NCBI GenBank assembly: GCA_026416715.1
Contig: JAOAEQ010000003.1
Span: 75,698 to 133,039 of the forward strand
Origin: a bacterium
GTDB lineage: Bacteria; UBP4; UBA4092; JAOAEQ01
Direction: 5' to 3'
DNA length: 57,342 nt
Each line of letters begins with the position of its first letter. Position 1 is the stretch's first letter. Position numbers and translations under genes: made by a program. The notes beneath the pieces are model-generated. The model saw nothing but the letters and a program-made list of their open reading frames with translations. It searched no databases and was not told the DNA's origin. Shown here piece after piece: positions 32,645 to 43,675 of the stretch.

Positions 32645-34654
32645 ATGGATAGATATAGATGGTTGATTTGGCTAGTTAGTTTGGGTTTGATTATTAGCCT
32701 CGGGAGTTGTGGGAAAAATAAACAGACGAATTATAAATCGTTACCGCAGAAAGTTGTTGTGCTTGGTTTTGATGGGATGGATGCTGGTTTAACCGCAAAA
32801 TGGATGAAAGAAGGGAAACTACCAAATTTTTCGAAGTTAGCCGAAGTAGGTACTTTTAGTCCGTTGCAGACGACGAATCCTGCGGAATCGCCAGTATCAT
32901 GGGCGACGTTTATTACCGGCTGTAATCCGGGAAAACACGGAATATATGATTTTTTAAAACGGAACCCAGCGACCTATATGCCGGAATTAGCGCTAGATAC
33001 GCTAATTTTTCCGAAGCGATTTATTCATATTGGCAAATGGCGATTCCCACTCGAGAGTCCCAAGGTGGTGAATAATCGTAAAGGGATACCATTATGGGAA
33101 TATACAAGGCGAGAGAATATCCATACGGTCGTTTTGCATTGTCCGGATACATTTCCAGCGGAACCATGTTCTGGGGCGATGTTATCCGGATTAGGGGTAC
33201 CTGATTTACGTGGGACAATGGGCACATTTAGTTTTTATTCCGATGCGGTAACTGATGCGGATACGGAGATGGGCGGGAAAATAATCAAGGTTGAGCTCAA
33301 TAACGATACGATTGCAACGAAAGTTATCGGACCCCGAAATCGGTTTCTAAAAAAGCATCCCGGTGGGATTGATGTCACCTTACCGCTGCATATTACCATT
33401 GACCGGCACAGTAAACGGGTTACGCTCGAACTGCAAGGGCAAAAACAGACGATTGGACTTCGGCAATGGAGTGATTGGTTTACCGCAGAGTTTAAATTAT
33501 TACCGTTTCGCAGTGTAAGCGGGATAGCGCGATTCTATCTGATATCTATCGAACCAGAGTTTAAGTTATATTTATCGCCATTTAATTTCAATCCGGAAAA
33601 TCCTCCGTTTCAAATCAGTTATCCGGCTGATTTTGCGAAGAAACTTGCAAAACGATTTGGATTATATAAGACGTTAGGTTGGGCAGAAGATACTTGGGCG
33701 TTAAATGAAAATCGGATTGATGAAGATACCTTCCTTGAAGACCTTTATTACACGTTTGAACAGCGAAGTCGCTATGCTTTGGAATTATTAAAAGAACTGG
33801 ATGCGAATGTATTTATTGCCGTTTTTGAAGGAACTGACCGAGTCCAGCATATGTTCTGGCGTTATATGGATCCGAAACATCCAATGTATACCAAAGAAGG
33901 TGCAGCGCAATATGGTGATACGATTCTGAAGTTCTATCAGAAGATGGATGAGTTTGTCGGTCAGGTGATGCAAGAGTTACCACCGAATACGACGTTGATT
34001 GTTCTATCAGACCATGGGTTTCATAGTTGGCGGTATACAGTGAATACGAACACGTGGTTAGTGCAGAACGGGTTTATGGCATTACGAGAAGATACGCAAT
34101 TTCAGGAGAAGAATTTATCGCAGTTTTTCGGGCAGGGGACATTTTTCGAACATGTGGATTGGAGTCGGACGAAAGCGTATGCGCTGGGATTAAGCGAGAT
34201 TTATATTAACCTGCTGGGTCGGGAAGGGCAGGGGATAGTCTTGCCTGGGGAAGAGTATGAGCAGGTGCGTAATGCGATTATTCAGAAGATGAAACAGTAT
34301 CGAAATCCGCTCAATGGCGAACGGGTTTGGTATAATGTCTATAAACGGGAAGAGGTGTTCCACGGTGAGTATGCAGAAGAATCCGGTGATTTAGTGGTCG
34401 GATTTAATGATGGATACCGCACTTCATGGCAGACTTCACTTGGTGGAACACCAGAGAACATCATCGAAGTTAATAAACGGAAATGGAGCGCTGACCATTG
34501 TTCTTTCGACCCGCATATTACGCCGGGAATCCTGCTAATGAACCGAAAGTTAACTCGACCGAATCCGGCGATTCAGGATTTAGCACCGACTATCCTCCAT
34601 CTTCTTGGTCTCGAAAAAGGACCGCAAATGGATGGAACGACGTTTATCCAATAG
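32645..34654 (+). CDS. Alkaline-phosphatase-superfamily phosphodiesterase lipoprotein
   Basis: A lipoprotein signal (LIISLGSC, Cys22) precedes a type I phosphodiesterase/nucleotide-pyrophosphatase-like domain: metal ligands in VLGFDGMDAG, the nucleophile region SPVSWATFITGCNPGKHG, FEGTDRVQHMFW with D-x3-H, VLSDHGFHSW and SFDPHITPG. Substrate is unknown; nucleotides, phospholipids or glycolipids are possible. At 669 residues it is longer than the core family owing to an inserted beta-rich section (about 200-320). A tandem repeat of TAGGAGATTAAT (32618-32629 and 32632-32643) gives it two ribosome sites in a row. Confidence 0.85.
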   Translation: MDRYRWLIWLVSLGLIISLGSCGKNKQTNYKSLPQKVVVLGFDGMDAGLTAKWMKEGKLPNFSKLAEVGTFSPLQTTNPAESPVSWATFITGCNPGKHGIYDFLKRNPATYMPELALDTLIFPKRFIHIGKWRFPLESPKVVNNRKGIPLWEYTRRENIHTVVLHCPDTFPAEPCSGAMLSGLGVPDLRGTMGTFSFYSDAVTDADTEMGGKIIKVELNNDTIATKVIGPRNRFLKKHPGGIDVTLPLHITIDRHSKRVTLELQGQKQTIGLRQWSDWFTAEFKLLPFRSVSGIARFYLISIEPEFKLYLSPFNFNPENPPFQISYPADFAKKLAKRFGLYKTLGWAEDTWALNENRIDEDTFLEDLYYTFEQRSRYALELLKELDANVFIAVFEGTDRVQHMFWRYMDPKHPMYTKEGAAQYGDTILKFYQKMDEFVGQVMQELPPNTTLIVLSDHGFHSWRYTVNTNTWLVQNGFMALREDTQFQEKNLSQFFGQGTFFEHVDWSRTKAYALGLSEIYINLLGREGQGIVLPGEEYEQVRNAIIQKMKQYRNPLNGERVWYNVYKREEVFHGEYAEESGDLVVGFNDGYRTSWQTSLGGTPENIIEVNKRKWSADHCSFDPHITPGILLMNRKLTRPNPAIQDLAPTILHLLGLEKGPQMDGTTFIQ

Positions 34655-35247
34655 CTAAAATCAAACAATGATATTCTGATGTTCCACACGTCCACCTCGA
34701 ATAATTTTAAATCAAATTTTCATTTCGCCATTCTTGCTGACAAAACTTCGACACTTCATTTCCTATCTTTCCTAGAAATACACTAAATTTGATATAGACA
34801 ATTGATTTAGTTAAGGATATATATAAATTATTAGAACTAGGTTAAGGGAGAAGAGTGGGTATTGCTCGGAGCAATACCCACCCATCTCCGCTCGTGGTTC
34901 TGAGCTAGTCAATTCAGAGGGATGAATAGCCCCGAGCTTGAGTTTGAACGGAATAATATATAAAACATCTTGAGGTTTTAAGGGTTTTAACCCCCAAAAT
35001 ACCTGATTCCATATAGTGTGAAATTAAAGATAGAATGTCTCCAATTAGAAAATGTAGGTTTATCCCATTTAACGAACTGTTTTACTCTTGAAATATTCTG
35101 ATGTATACTTGTAGTATGTAAAGTAAGAACGGGTTACCGAAGAAATGAAAAGCCAGTAGGATGGAGGTATCATTAATTTTTGTATTAAAGTATTAAGCAT
35201 TTTTTCGAACATCATCTAACAAAAATTTTTCGAAAGGAGATGTTTTT
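34655..35247. other. Long non-coding region before the phosphoketolase gene
   Basis: No protein gene was found in these 593 bp. It holds a strong hairpin (34847-34889), a shorter dyad GGGTT-TTAACCC near 34980, and a possible promoter TTGAAA (35088-35093), 18 bp, TAGTAT (35112-35117). A small dyad ATACT-TGT-AGTAT (35105-35117) covers the -10 box. The length and structure suggest an untranslated regulatory leader or a decayed RNA element. Confidence 0.45.
34847..34889. repeat. Long hairpin without T-run
   Basis: GTGGGTATTGC (34855-34865) pairs perfectly with GCAATACCCAC (34871-34881) around a 5-nt loop; outer GGAGA (34847-34851) and TCTCC (34885-34889) extend the stem. No T-run follows on either side, so it is not a typical terminator. 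Confidence 0.6.
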
Positions 35248-37656
35248 GTGTCGAAAAGAAAAAGCAATAAACCAAATCACATGCGCACCAAAAATAGCAA
35301 TGCTCCATTAACACCTGATGAACTTCGGAACCTTGATGCTTATTGGCGAGCAGCAAATTATCTATCCGTCGGGCAGATATATCTGTTGGATAATCCGCTG
35401 TTAAAAACTCCGCTAAAAAAAGAACATATCAAACCACGACTGTTAGGTCATTGGGGAACAACTCCCGGATTAAATTTTATTTATGTCCATTTAAATCGGG
35501 TAATTAAAAAATTCGGGTTAAATATGATTTATATCATCGGACCCGGTCATGGCGGACCCGGGTTAGTAGCGAATGCGTATCTTGAAGGGACGTATACCGA
35601 ATTCTATCCGCATATTTCGCAGGATGTTGAAGGAATGAAAAGATTATTCAAACAGTTTTCTTTTCCGGGCGGGATACCGAGTCATGTCGCTCCGGAGACG
35701 CCCGGTTCGATCCATGAAGGTGGTGAACTCGGTTATGCGCTAGCGCATGCGTATGGTGCCGCGTTCGATAATCCGGATTTAATTGTTGCCTGTATCGTTG
35801 GAGATGGCGAAGCGGAAACCGGACCATTAGCTACGAGCTGGCATTCGAACAAGTTTTTAAATCCTGTAACTGACGGTGCGGTTCTGCCGATTCTGCATCT
35901 GAACGGATATAAAATCGCTAATCCAACCGTTTTGGCTCGTTTACCGCATGACGAACTTGAAAGCTTATTCATCGGGTATGGATATAAACCCTATTTTGTT
36001 GAAGGTGATGATCCCAAACACATGCATCAGCTTATGGCAAAAACGTTAGATACCATCATCAACGAACTCCATGCTATCCAGAAAAAAGCAAGAATAACTG
36101 GCAACCGTTTTCGTCCAATCTGGCCAATGATTATCCTGCGAACACCAAAAGGATGGACTGGGCCAAAAGCGGTTGATGGTAAACAAATTGAAGGAACGTG
36201 GCGGTCGCACCAAGTTCCGTTATCAAACATAGCGTCTAATCCCAAGAATATTAAACTATTAGAAAAATGGATGAAAAGTTATCAGCCGCAAAAACTGTTT
36301 GATACCACCGGAAAGCTTCGACCAGAATTAGCAAAGTTAGCGCCGATAGGTTCTCAACGAATGAGCGCAAACCCACATGCGAACGGCGGTCTTTTGCTCA
36401 AAGATTTGAAACTACCTGATTTTAAAAATTATGCGGTTGATGTTCCATCTCCCGGAACCGTAGTTGCGGAATCGACTCGAATTATGGGTAAATTTCTCCG
36501 TGATGTTATGAAATTGAACCAGGAGACGAAAAATTTCCGGATATTCGGTCCTGACGAAACAGCATCGAACCGATTAGATTCGGTATTTGAGGTGACTAAC
36601 CGGACTTGGATGGCGCAACGGATTCCTGAAGATGATTATCTATCTCCTGATGGACGGGTTATGGAAGTATTGAGTGAACATTTATGTCAAGGATGGTTAG
36701 AAGGATATTTGCTAACCGGTCGACATGGATTTTTCTCCTGTTATGAAGCGTTCATCCATATCGTGGATTCAATGTTTAACCAGCATGCGAAATGGCTAAA
36801 AGTAACCCGGCATATTCCCTGGCGTAAACCGATTGCATCATTAAATTATCTCCTAACGTCGCATGTCTGGCGGCAAGACCATAACGGATTCTCGCATCAA
36901 GACCCCGGATTTATTGACCACGTGGTGAATAAAAAAGCGGAAATTATTCGGGTATATCTTCCACCGGATGCAAACACCTTGTTATCGGTTACTGACCACT
37001 GTTTACGAAGTCGGAATTATGTGAATGTTATCATTGCAGGGAAACAACCGGCGTTGCAATATCTGGATATGGACTCAGCGATTAAACATTGCACGGCAGG
37101 TATCAGTATCTGGGAGTGGGCGAGTAATGATAAAGGCGGAGAACCAGATGTGGTTATGGCATGTGCTGGAGATGTTCCGACATTAGAAACTCTCGCTGCG
37201 GTTGATATTTTACGGCAAAATTTCCCTGACCTAAAAATCCGGGTGATTAATGTTGTTGATTTGATGGCACTGCAGCCACCGAGCGAACATCCGCATGGAT
37301 TGTCAGATAAAGATTTCGATGCGATGTTTACAATCAATAAACCGATTATTTTTGCATTTCATGGATATCCGTGGCTTATCCATCGGTTAACCTATCGGAG
37401 AACTAACCACCCCAACCTCCATGTCCGTGGTTATAAAGAAGAAGGAACTACAACTACGCCATTTGATATGACCGTTCTGAATCAGGTTGACCGATTCCAT
37501 CTAGCGAATGATGTTATTGACCGGGTTCCGAAACTCGGTTCCGCTGCTGGATATGTTAAACAACTCATTCGCGATAAACTCATCTTGCATCGTCAATATA
37601 TTACCCAAACCGGTGATGATTTACCGGAAATTCGTAACTGGAAATGGCCATATTGA
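35248..37656 (+). CDS. xfp: Xylulose-5-phosphate/fructose-6-phosphate phosphoketolase
   Basis: Phosphoketolase is a thiamine-diphosphate enzyme that splits xylulose-5-P (and fructose-6-P) with phosphate to acetyl phosphate and an aldose phosphate. The 802 residues show the family motifs [30 protein letters not shown] and [19 protein letters not shown] (ThDP-binding), and [11 protein letters not shown]. Length is normal. It starts at GTG 35248 with AAAGGAG just upstream. Acetyl phosphate would normally go to acetate kinase or phosphotransacetylase; neither is adjacent, but two acetate-kinase-like genes lie 7 kb upstream. Confidence 0.95.
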   Translation: MSKRKSNKPNHMRTKNSNAPLTPDELRNLDAYWRAANYLSVGQIYLLDNPLLKTPLKKEHIKPRLLGHWGTTPGLNFIYVHLNRVIKKFGLNMIYIIGPGHGGPGLVANAYLEGTYTEFYPHISQDVEGMKRLFKQFSFPGGIPSHVAPETPGSIHEGGELGYALAHAYGAAFDNPDLIVACIVGDGEAETGPLATSWHSNKFLNPVTDGAVLPILHLNGYKIANPTVLARLPHDELESLFIGYGYKPYFVEGDDPKHMHQLMAKTLDTIINELHAIQKKARITGNRFRPIWPMIILRTPKGWTGPKAVDGKQIEGTWRSHQVPLSNIASNPKNIKLLEKWMKSYQPQKLFDTTGKLRPELAKLAPIGSQRMSANPHANGGLLLKDLKLPDFKNYAVDVPSPGTVVAESTRIMGKFLRDVMKLNQETKNFRIFGPDETASNRLDSVFEVTNRTWMAQRIPEDDYLSPDGRVMEVLSEHLCQGWLEGYLLTGRHGFFSCYEAFIHIVDSMFNQHAKWLKVTRHIPWRKPIASLNYLLTSHVWRQDHNGFSHQDPGFIDHVVNKKAEIIRVYLPPDANTLLSVTDHCLRSRNYVNVIIAGKQPALQYLDMDSAIKHCTAGISIWEWASNDKGGEPDVVMACAGDVPTLETLAAVDILRQNFPDLKIRVINVVDLMALQPPSEHPHGLSDKDFDAMFTINKPIIFAFHGYPWLIHRLTYRRTNHPNLHVRGYKEEGTTTTPFDMTVLNQVDRFHLANDVIDRVPKLGSAAGYVKQLIRDKLILHRQYITQTGDDLPEIRNWKWPY

Positions 37657-37791
37657 ACAAAATGCATCGACCGACTAGGTATCATCTTGCAAGTGGAGAT
37701 AAATTTTCAGTATAATTTTTTACTCAAACTCTTATAATTTCTTAATAATGATTACTATGAGAACAACATCAAGGTAATCATTTTTTTATAT

Positions 37792-38733
37792 ATGATTGAG
37801 GTAAATAATCTTACCCGATATTATGGGAATTTAGCAGCGATTCGGGACGTGAGTTTTAAAGTGCAACCGGGAGAAATTCTTGGTTTTCTTGGACCGAATG
37901 CGGCGGGAAAAACGACTACGATGCGTATCATTACCGGATTCCTACCCGCAAATAGCGGGACGGTTCGAGTAGCAGGATTTGATATCGCGACGCAAAGTCT
38001 AGAAGCACGGAAACGTATCGGTTATCTTCCGGAAAACGCGCCGTTATATCCGGATATGACGGTTGCTGGATATTTATTATTCCATGCAAAAATTAAAGGG
38101 GTCGCAAAAAAAGACCGAGCTGACCGAGTTGAAGATGTGCTGAAAAGCTGTTATATAACCGATGTTCGGGATAAACTGATTGGCAAGTTATCGAAAGGAT
38201 ATCGCCAGCGGGTAGGACTAGCGCAAGCGATAATCCACAATCCGCCGGTATTGATTCTCGATGAACCGACCATAGGGCTAGACCCGATAGCTATTCGGGA
38301 AACGCGCGATCTAATTAAAAGTCTTGCTGGAAGGCATACCGTTATATTAAGCACACATATTCTTCCGGAAGTAAGTATGACCTGTTCCCGAGTGGTAATT
38401 ATCAATAAAGGACAAGTTGTCGCAGAAGATACTCCGGAGAATTTAACCGCGCAACTTCGTGGTTTTCAACGATTTTTTATCGAAATTAAACAGTCAGCTA
38501 ATGAACTGGTTGATATTTTAAAAAAGATACGCGGGGTTACTAACATTGTTCAAGAATCAGAACGGCAATTTGTAATTGAAAGTGAAATGAATACTGATAT
38601 TCGTGATGAAGTTGCGTCAATAATCGTTAATCGCGGGTTAGGGTTACTTGAACTTCGGCCAATCCGAATGACTTTAGAAGATGTTTTTGTGCAATTAACG
38701 ACAAAAGAAGAAACAGAAGCAACAAAAGATTGA
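37792..38733 (+). CDS. ABC transporter ATP-binding protein (GldA-type)
   Basis: The 313-residue ATPase has Walker A GPNAAGKTTT (about 36), the signature LSKGYRQRVGLAQ and Walker B LILDEPTIGLDP, with the switch His in LSTHILPE. It resembles GldA/CcmA-type subunits, followed by a C-terminal regulatory domain (about 220-313). No Shine-Dalgarno precedes ATG 37792. It is followed by the permease (29 bp) and a GldG-like protein, forming a three-gene system. Confidence 0.92.
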   Translation: MIEVNNLTRYYGNLAAIRDVSFKVQPGEILGFLGPNAAGKTTTMRIITGFLPANSGTVRVAGFDIATQSLEARKRIGYLPENAPLYPDMTVAGYLLFHAKIKGVAKKDRADRVEDVLKSCYITDVRDKLIGKLSKGYRQRVGLAQAIIHNPPVLILDEPTIGLDPIAIRETRDLIKSLAGRHTVILSTHILPEVSMTCSRVVIINKGQVVAEDTPENLTAQLRGFQRFFIEIKQSANELVDILKKIRGVTNIVQESERQFVIESEMNTDIRDEVASIIVNRGLGLLELRPIRMTLEDVFVQLTTKEETEATKD

Positions 38734-38762
38734 AACGAACCGTAACGGGTGGATAACCGTAT

Positions 38763-39473
38763 ATGAGAAATGTATATTATATTGCGCAACGAGAAATAAA
38801 ATCATATTTTAGTTCACCGATTGCTTATGTGTTAATAGCAGCGTTTTTATTAGTCAGCGGATTTTTCTATGTGGTTATTATTAATTTTACCAGAACCGCA
38901 GAGTTGGGTTTGTTGTTCCATAATATAGCGATTATGTTACTGCTGTTAAGTCCGGTGATAACCATGCGGTTGATTGCTGAAGAACGTCGAACCGGAACTA
39001 TCGAATTGTTGTTAACTGCGCCGATAACTGAAACCGAAGCGGTGGTTGGAAAATACTTCGGAGCGGTATGCGTGTATCTACTTATGCTCATATTAACGTT
39101 GCATTTTCCGCTTTTCTTAATCGCGTTCGGCAATCCGGATAAAGGACCAATTATTTCTGGATATCTCGGGTTATTCCTCATGGGAAGTTCGTTTTTAGCT
39201 ATTGGCATATTAGCTTCATCATTCGCTCGAAACCAGATAGTCGCTGCTGTTTTCGGTTTTAGTCTCCTATTACTTTTATGGCTATTTAGCGCTATCGCGC
39301 AACAATTCAGCGGTCCGGTTGGTTCAGTTATCCAGTATCTGTCAATTTACGAACATTTTAATAATTTTATCCGCGGAATTATTGATACTCAAGATATCAT
39401 CTATTTTTTATCGTTTATCATTATCGCGCTATTTTTAGCAGTCAGAGTAATGCACAATAAAAAGTGGAAGTAA
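38763..39473 (+). CDS. ABC-2-type permease (GldF-like)
   Basis: The 236-residue protein has six membrane helices, with the typical N-terminus IAQREIKSYFSSPIAYVLIA and the cytoplasmic loop MRLIAEERRTGTIELLLTAP. It matches GldF-like permeases and pairs with the ATPase before it. In Bacteroidota GldAFG supports gliding; outside that phylum the same trio has an unknown export or membrane role. Confidence 0.9.
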   Translation: MRNVYYIAQREIKSYFSSPIAYVLIAAFLLVSGFFYVVIINFTRTAELGLLFHNIAIMLLLLSPVITMRLIAEERRTGTIELLLTAPITETEAVVGKYFGAVCVYLLMLILTLHFPLFLIAFGNPDKGPIISGYLGLFLMGSSFLAIGILASSFARNQIVAAVFGFSLLLLLWLFSAIAQQFSGPVGSVIQYLSIYEHFNNFIRGIIDTQDIIYFLSFIIIALFLAVRVMHNKKWK

Positions 39474-39628
39474 CCAGGCAAGTAGTTACATAGTTGCATG
39501 GTTACATAGATACATCAGTTTGTATAAGGTAAAGGAATCGGTTTAGGTTGATGTAGCGGATCAATTCGATAATCCGCCTAAGGGCTTGTTCAATCAAGCT
39601 CCTACGTATAAGTTATAATTTTCGAACA

Positions 39629-41182
39629 ATGGTAAACAGAAGAATTATGGTTAGAAAACTTATTCCTGGAATTGGTATTATCGGCATCATAGGACTTATC
39701 ATTTGTCTTGGCATACTGTTGGTTATCCCGACTTTCCCTTTGTGGCTGAAAATTGCTACGGGAATCAGTACAATTTTAACCTTATTGTATGTTGGGTATT
39801 ATTGGGATAACATCATGCGATGGCTAAAAAGTGCTCCATTTCTTACCGGCGCAAACACTACCGTATTTATTCTAGCTATCATCGTCATATTCGGCTTGAT
39901 TAACTATCTCGGGGTTCGGCATCACAAACAATTTGATTTGACCAAAAGTAAAAAGTTTACGTTGTCTGAGCAGACGAAAAAAATCGTTCGTGGGATTAAA
40001 CAGCCAGTGTTAATTACTGCATATTACCGGCAAATCCATCCCGAATATGATACGGTTAAAACGCTATTAAACCAATATACCGCATTAAATCCGAAAATTT
40101 CGGTGCAGTTTGTTGATATTCAGGTTAATCCCAGAAAAGCATTGCAAGACGGGGTTCGGTATGATGGAACCAGTATTCTGGAGTCCGAAGGTAGAAAAGA
40201 ACGAATTACCGGAAATGAAGAACGGGATTTTACTGCAGCGCTCCTGAAACTAACCAAACTCGGGAAAAATAAAATTTACTTTATTTCCGGTCACGGAGAA
40301 CATAGTCTTGATGCGTATAACGAAGATGGATATAGCCAACTAAAAGAAGCATTACTCAATGAAAATTATCTGGTGAATACGCTCTCACTTACCCAGATGA
40401 CTACAATACCAGCCGATGCAGCAGTAATCGTTATCGGTGGTCCGAAAAAAGAATTATTAGCTAACGAGGTTCAATTATTATCCGCATATTTGAAATCAGG
40501 TGGGAAATCCTTAATTCTACTCGACCCAGCTCCTGAAGGTAGTTCACTAGCTCCGATTTTAGAAGAATGGCACATCAAAGCAAATAAGAATATCGTGGTA
40601 GATTTAGCAAGTTATGCATTTCCGAATATCGCCATTCCTGCGGTGAGAGAATATCCCTGGCATGAGATTACTCGGTCGTTAGAAGGATTGAGCACAATCT
40701 ATCCTTTAGCAAGGTCAATCAGTATTGATACTGGATTACCGGACGGTTTAACAGTATATCCATTAGTAAAATCAAGCGATGAAAGCTGGGGCGTTACCGA
40801 CCTAAATCGAGCGAAAATTGACCGAACAAAAGATAGTCCCGGACCGTTAAATCTCGCGGTTACGGTAACTAAAAAAGTAACTGAATTAACTGGAATTGAT
40901 ACGACTATAGCAGTTCCCGAGACACGATTAGTCGTATTCGGTGATTCCGATTTTGTCAGTAACGCATTTCTTGATAAAGTTGGCAATCGAGATATTTTCT
41001 TAAATTCACTTGCCTGGTTAGTTGAACAACCGGAATTAGTTGGTATCCGCGCGAAAGAACCGGAACAGCGGCAGATATTCCTTATTGGTTATCAATGGCG
41101 ATTAGTCGCGTTCACCAGTCTTTTATTCTTACCCTTAATCGTCTTCTTTGCTGGGATAGTGGTTTGGTGGAAACGGAGATAA
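39629..41182 (+). CDS. GldG-like ABC-associated membrane protein
   Basis: The 517-residue protein has three N-terminal helices (about 8-80), a large extracytoplasmic GldG/IFT52-like domain (about 95-470: FDLTKSKKFTLSEQTKKI, ITAYYRQIHPEYDTVK, FISGHGEHSLDAYNEDGY) and one C-terminal helix (about 485-510). This domain order is typical of GldG. A DUF4340 gene often found fourth in these clusters is missing here. The 156-bp gap before it has no strong signal. Confidence 0.88.
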   Translation: MVNRRIMVRKLIPGIGIIGIIGLIICLGILLVIPTFPLWLKIATGISTILTLLYVGYYWDNIMRWLKSAPFLTGANTTVFILAIIVIFGLINYLGVRHHKQFDLTKSKKFTLSEQTKKIVRGIKQPVLITAYYRQIHPEYDTVKTLLNQYTALNPKISVQFVDIQVNPRKALQDGVRYDGTSILESEGRKERITGNEERDFTAALLKLTKLGKNKIYFISGHGEHSLDAYNEDGYSQLKEALLNENYLVNTLSLTQMTTIPADAAVIVIGGPKKELLANEVQLLSAYLKSGGKSLILLDPAPEGSSLAPILEEWHIKANKNIVVDLASYAFPNIAIPAVREYPWHEITRSLEGLSTIYPLARSISIDTGLPDGLTVYPLVKSSDESWGVTDLNRAKIDRTKDSPGPLNLAVTVTKKVTELTGIDTTIAVPETRLVVFGDSDFVSNAFLDKVGNRDIFLNSLAWLVEQPELVGIRAKEPEQRQIFLIGYQWRLVAFTSLLFLPLIVFFAGIVVWWKRR

Positions 41183-41256
41183 ATAAGATGATTATCCACA
41201 GATGTTCGAACTAGATACTACGATTTTTTAATCTATGTAGTCATTTAAGAAATCTG

Positions 41257-41262
41257 TATAAT
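41257..41262 (+). promoter_or_regulatory. TATAAT box directly before comEC
   Basis: A perfect TATAAT lies 7 bp before ATG 41270, with no convincing -35 and no Shine-Dalgarno. Transcription would begin at or next to the start codon. Confidence 0.4.
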
Positions 41263-41269
41263 CAGGTAT

Positions 41270-43675
41270 ATGGACCGGCCGCTGGTCGTTATTACCCTAT
41301 GTTTTATCTGTGGTCTTACCCTTGGCCATTATGTTAGTATTTCTATTTCCTTCCTATTTGTTATCAGCCTTCTTTTACTCATTATTTCTGCTATTCTGAT
41401 TCATCACGAAAAAGATGCTTCGGTAATTATTCTAGTTCTCGCAGGATTATTGGGTGTTATCCATATAGAACGAACGGAACGGAACAACCGTTTTCGGTTA
41501 GCATATATTGACTCGATTTCAAAGTATTCACCGATTAATCTAACCGGAAGAGTAGTTGATAGTTCACATAGAACGAATGGGGAAATGGCGTTAACCATTG
41601 ACCGAGTAAAATTCTATTATAACCAAACGTGGTATGATTTCAGCGGACAAATTTTGGTTATCCTACCTGCTCAAGAGAATATATCCGTTGATTCCAATTC
41701 GGCTAAAGAACCAACTCGGTATTTTTACGGCGATAGAATACAAGTGTATGGAACAGTCCAGATAGCTCCAGAACCTGCCAATCCCGGTGAATTTAATTAT
41801 CGCGAATATTTATTGCAAGAAGAAATATATGGCATTGTTAACTGCTGGAACGCTGCTGATATTCAAAATCTTTCAGTGAGTTCTTTTGGAGTTTGTGAAC
41901 GCATTCTTCGCCTCGCATCAAAAATTAAATATTATTACGTTTGCATTAATAATGCTACTCTTCCACCTACACACGCCGCATTATTAAACGGGATTGTTCT
42001 TGGTGAAAAAACTGAATTAGCCGATGATATAAAAGAAGCATTTATTCGTTCTGGAATATTTCACCTCTTGGTCGTTAGTGGGAGCAATGTCATGTTAATT
42101 GCGGTTATCGTTTTCGTTGTGCTAAAGGTATTCCGAGTGAAACGGAGAATCGCTGCGTTGGTTTCGATTCCATTAGTTATCCTGTATGCGCTGGTTGCAG
42201 GATATCAACCGCCGGTATCTCGTGCGACAATTATCGCGGTTATGGTGCTGCTTGGGCTAGCTACGAAACAAGATGTACAAATTATTAATAATCTCGGGAT
42301 TGCTGCATTGATAGCTTTGATAGTTAATCCGTTGGATATTTTCGGTGCAAGTTTCCAACTTTCTTTTTTAACCGTTTTAAGTATCATCCTAATCTATCCG
42401 ATTCTACAGCAATGGATGCCGTTTCCGAAGAAACTTTTTTCAGTGCAGCTAATCCTATATAGTTCCATTGCTGCGTTTATCGGGATTGCGCCGTTGTCAG
42501 CGTATTATTTTAATCTTTTACCGTTGATATCTCCGGTAACCAACTTACTCGCTGTTCCAATCGTTACTATTAATCTGTCCGCCGGATTGGTTTCAGGTAT
42601 TGTTTACCCTTTTTCACCAGCATTAACCCAGTTGGTTGCAAATACGAACTGGTTACTGCTAACGATTCTCATGAAAGTAGTTACATTTTTCTATTTCATT
42701 CCGGGAAGTTATATCTATGTTGCTAGACCAGCATTATGGGTTATCGTTCTTTATTACCTTTTTCTACAAGGTTTTATTTATGGCTTTTATCCAACGGTTT
42801 ATGCGCCGAATTATGCGTTCCGTAAAAAGTGGCTGGTGGCTGTTTGGGGAGTTCTACTCCTTATCGTAGTGAATGCATTGATTCCGTGGAATCGGAACCT
42901 AGAACTAACCTTTTTGTCAGTCGGACAAGGGGATAGTGCATTCATTAAATTTCCAAATGGGAAAACGATGTTGATTGACGGCGGCGATTATTCTGCTGGG
43001 AAACGGATTGTAATACCATATTTACGTCGGCAAGGAGTCCATCATTTAAATACGGTGGTATTATCCCATCCGCATAATGACCATCTCGGTGGTTTGATTC
43101 ATGTATTAAGTAATATTCCAGTTGAAATGTTCATAGACAGTAACCAAATGAGATATGATTCCGAGTATTATCCAAAGTTGTATGAAATAATTAATAAAAA
43201 AAATATAAAGACGGTCAAGGTGGCTCAAGGATACCAGATATCTCTGTTTAGCAGAGCAACGATAACTATTCTCCATCCACCAACTGAATTTCTTCAAACT
43301 ACTCGTTCTGAAACGAATAATAATTCTATCGTGTTACGTGTAATTTATGGTAAAGTAACCACGATATTTCCGGGAGATATTGAACAAGAAGCAGAACGGT
43401 ATCTAGTCCGGAAAAGAATCACACTCGCAGCGACAATTTATAAAGTGCCACATCATGGTTCTGCTAGCTCGAATGAGTTAAGTTTTTTGCGCTCTGTTCG
43501 ACCAGAAATAGCGATTATCTCAGTCGGGAGAAATAATTGGTTTAATTTACCATCGCTAGTTGTTCTGGAATCTTTGAAAAAAGATAATGCCCAGATATAC
43601 CGAACTGATATCAACGGTGCGATTCGTCTTTGGACGGATGGCGATAAAATAAAAATTGCATCAATGAGAGATTAA
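41270..43675 (+). CDS. comEC: ComEC/Rec2 DNA-uptake channel protein
   Basis: ComEC moves single-stranded DNA across the inner membrane in natural transformation. The 801-residue protein has an OB-like N-terminal domain between helices (about 75-205), the competence domain with many membrane helices (about 230-540; LLNGIVLGEKTEL, HLLVVSGSNVMLIA) and a C-terminal metallo-beta-lactamase domain (about 550-790) with LSVGQGDSAFIKF, VLSHPHNDHLGG and KVPHHGSASSNE. All parts are present and full-length. No other competence gene is in the window. Confidence 0.94.
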   Translation: MDRPLVVITLCFICGLTLGHYVSISISFLFVISLLLLIISAILIHHEKDASVIILVLAGLLGVIHIERTERNNRFRLAYIDSISKYSPINLTGRVVDSSHRTNGEMALTIDRVKFYYNQTWYDFSGQILVILPAQENISVDSNSAKEPTRYFYGDRIQVYGTVQIAPEPANPGEFNYREYLLQEEIYGIVNCWNAADIQNLSVSSFGVCERILRLASKIKYYYVCINNATLPPTHAALLNGIVLGEKTELADDIKEAFIRSGIFHLLVVSGSNVMLIAVIVFVVLKVFRVKRRIAALVSIPLVILYALVAGYQPPVSRATIIAVMVLLGLATKQDVQIINNLGIAALIALIVNPLDIFGASFQLSFLTVLSIILIYPILQQWMPFPKKLFSVQLILYSSIAAFIGIAPLSAYYFNLLPLISPVTNLLAVPIVTINLSAGLVSGIVYPFSPALTQLVANTNWLLLTILMKVVTFFYFIPGSYIYVARPALWVIVLYYLFLQGFIYGFYPTVYAPNYAFRKKWLVAVWGVLLLIVVNALIPWNRNLELTFLSVGQGDSAFIKFPNGKTMLIDGGDYSAGKRIVIPYLRRQGVHHLNTVVLSHPHNDHLGGLIHVLSNIPVEMFIDSNQMRYDSEYYPKLYEIINKKNIKTVKVAQGYQISLFSRATITILHPPTEFLQTTRSETNNNSIVLRVIYGKVTTIFPGDIEQEAERYLVRKRITLAATIYKVPHHGSASSNELSFLRSVRPEIAIISVGRNNWFNLPSLVVLESLKKDNAQIYRTDINGAIRLWTDGDKIKIASMRD

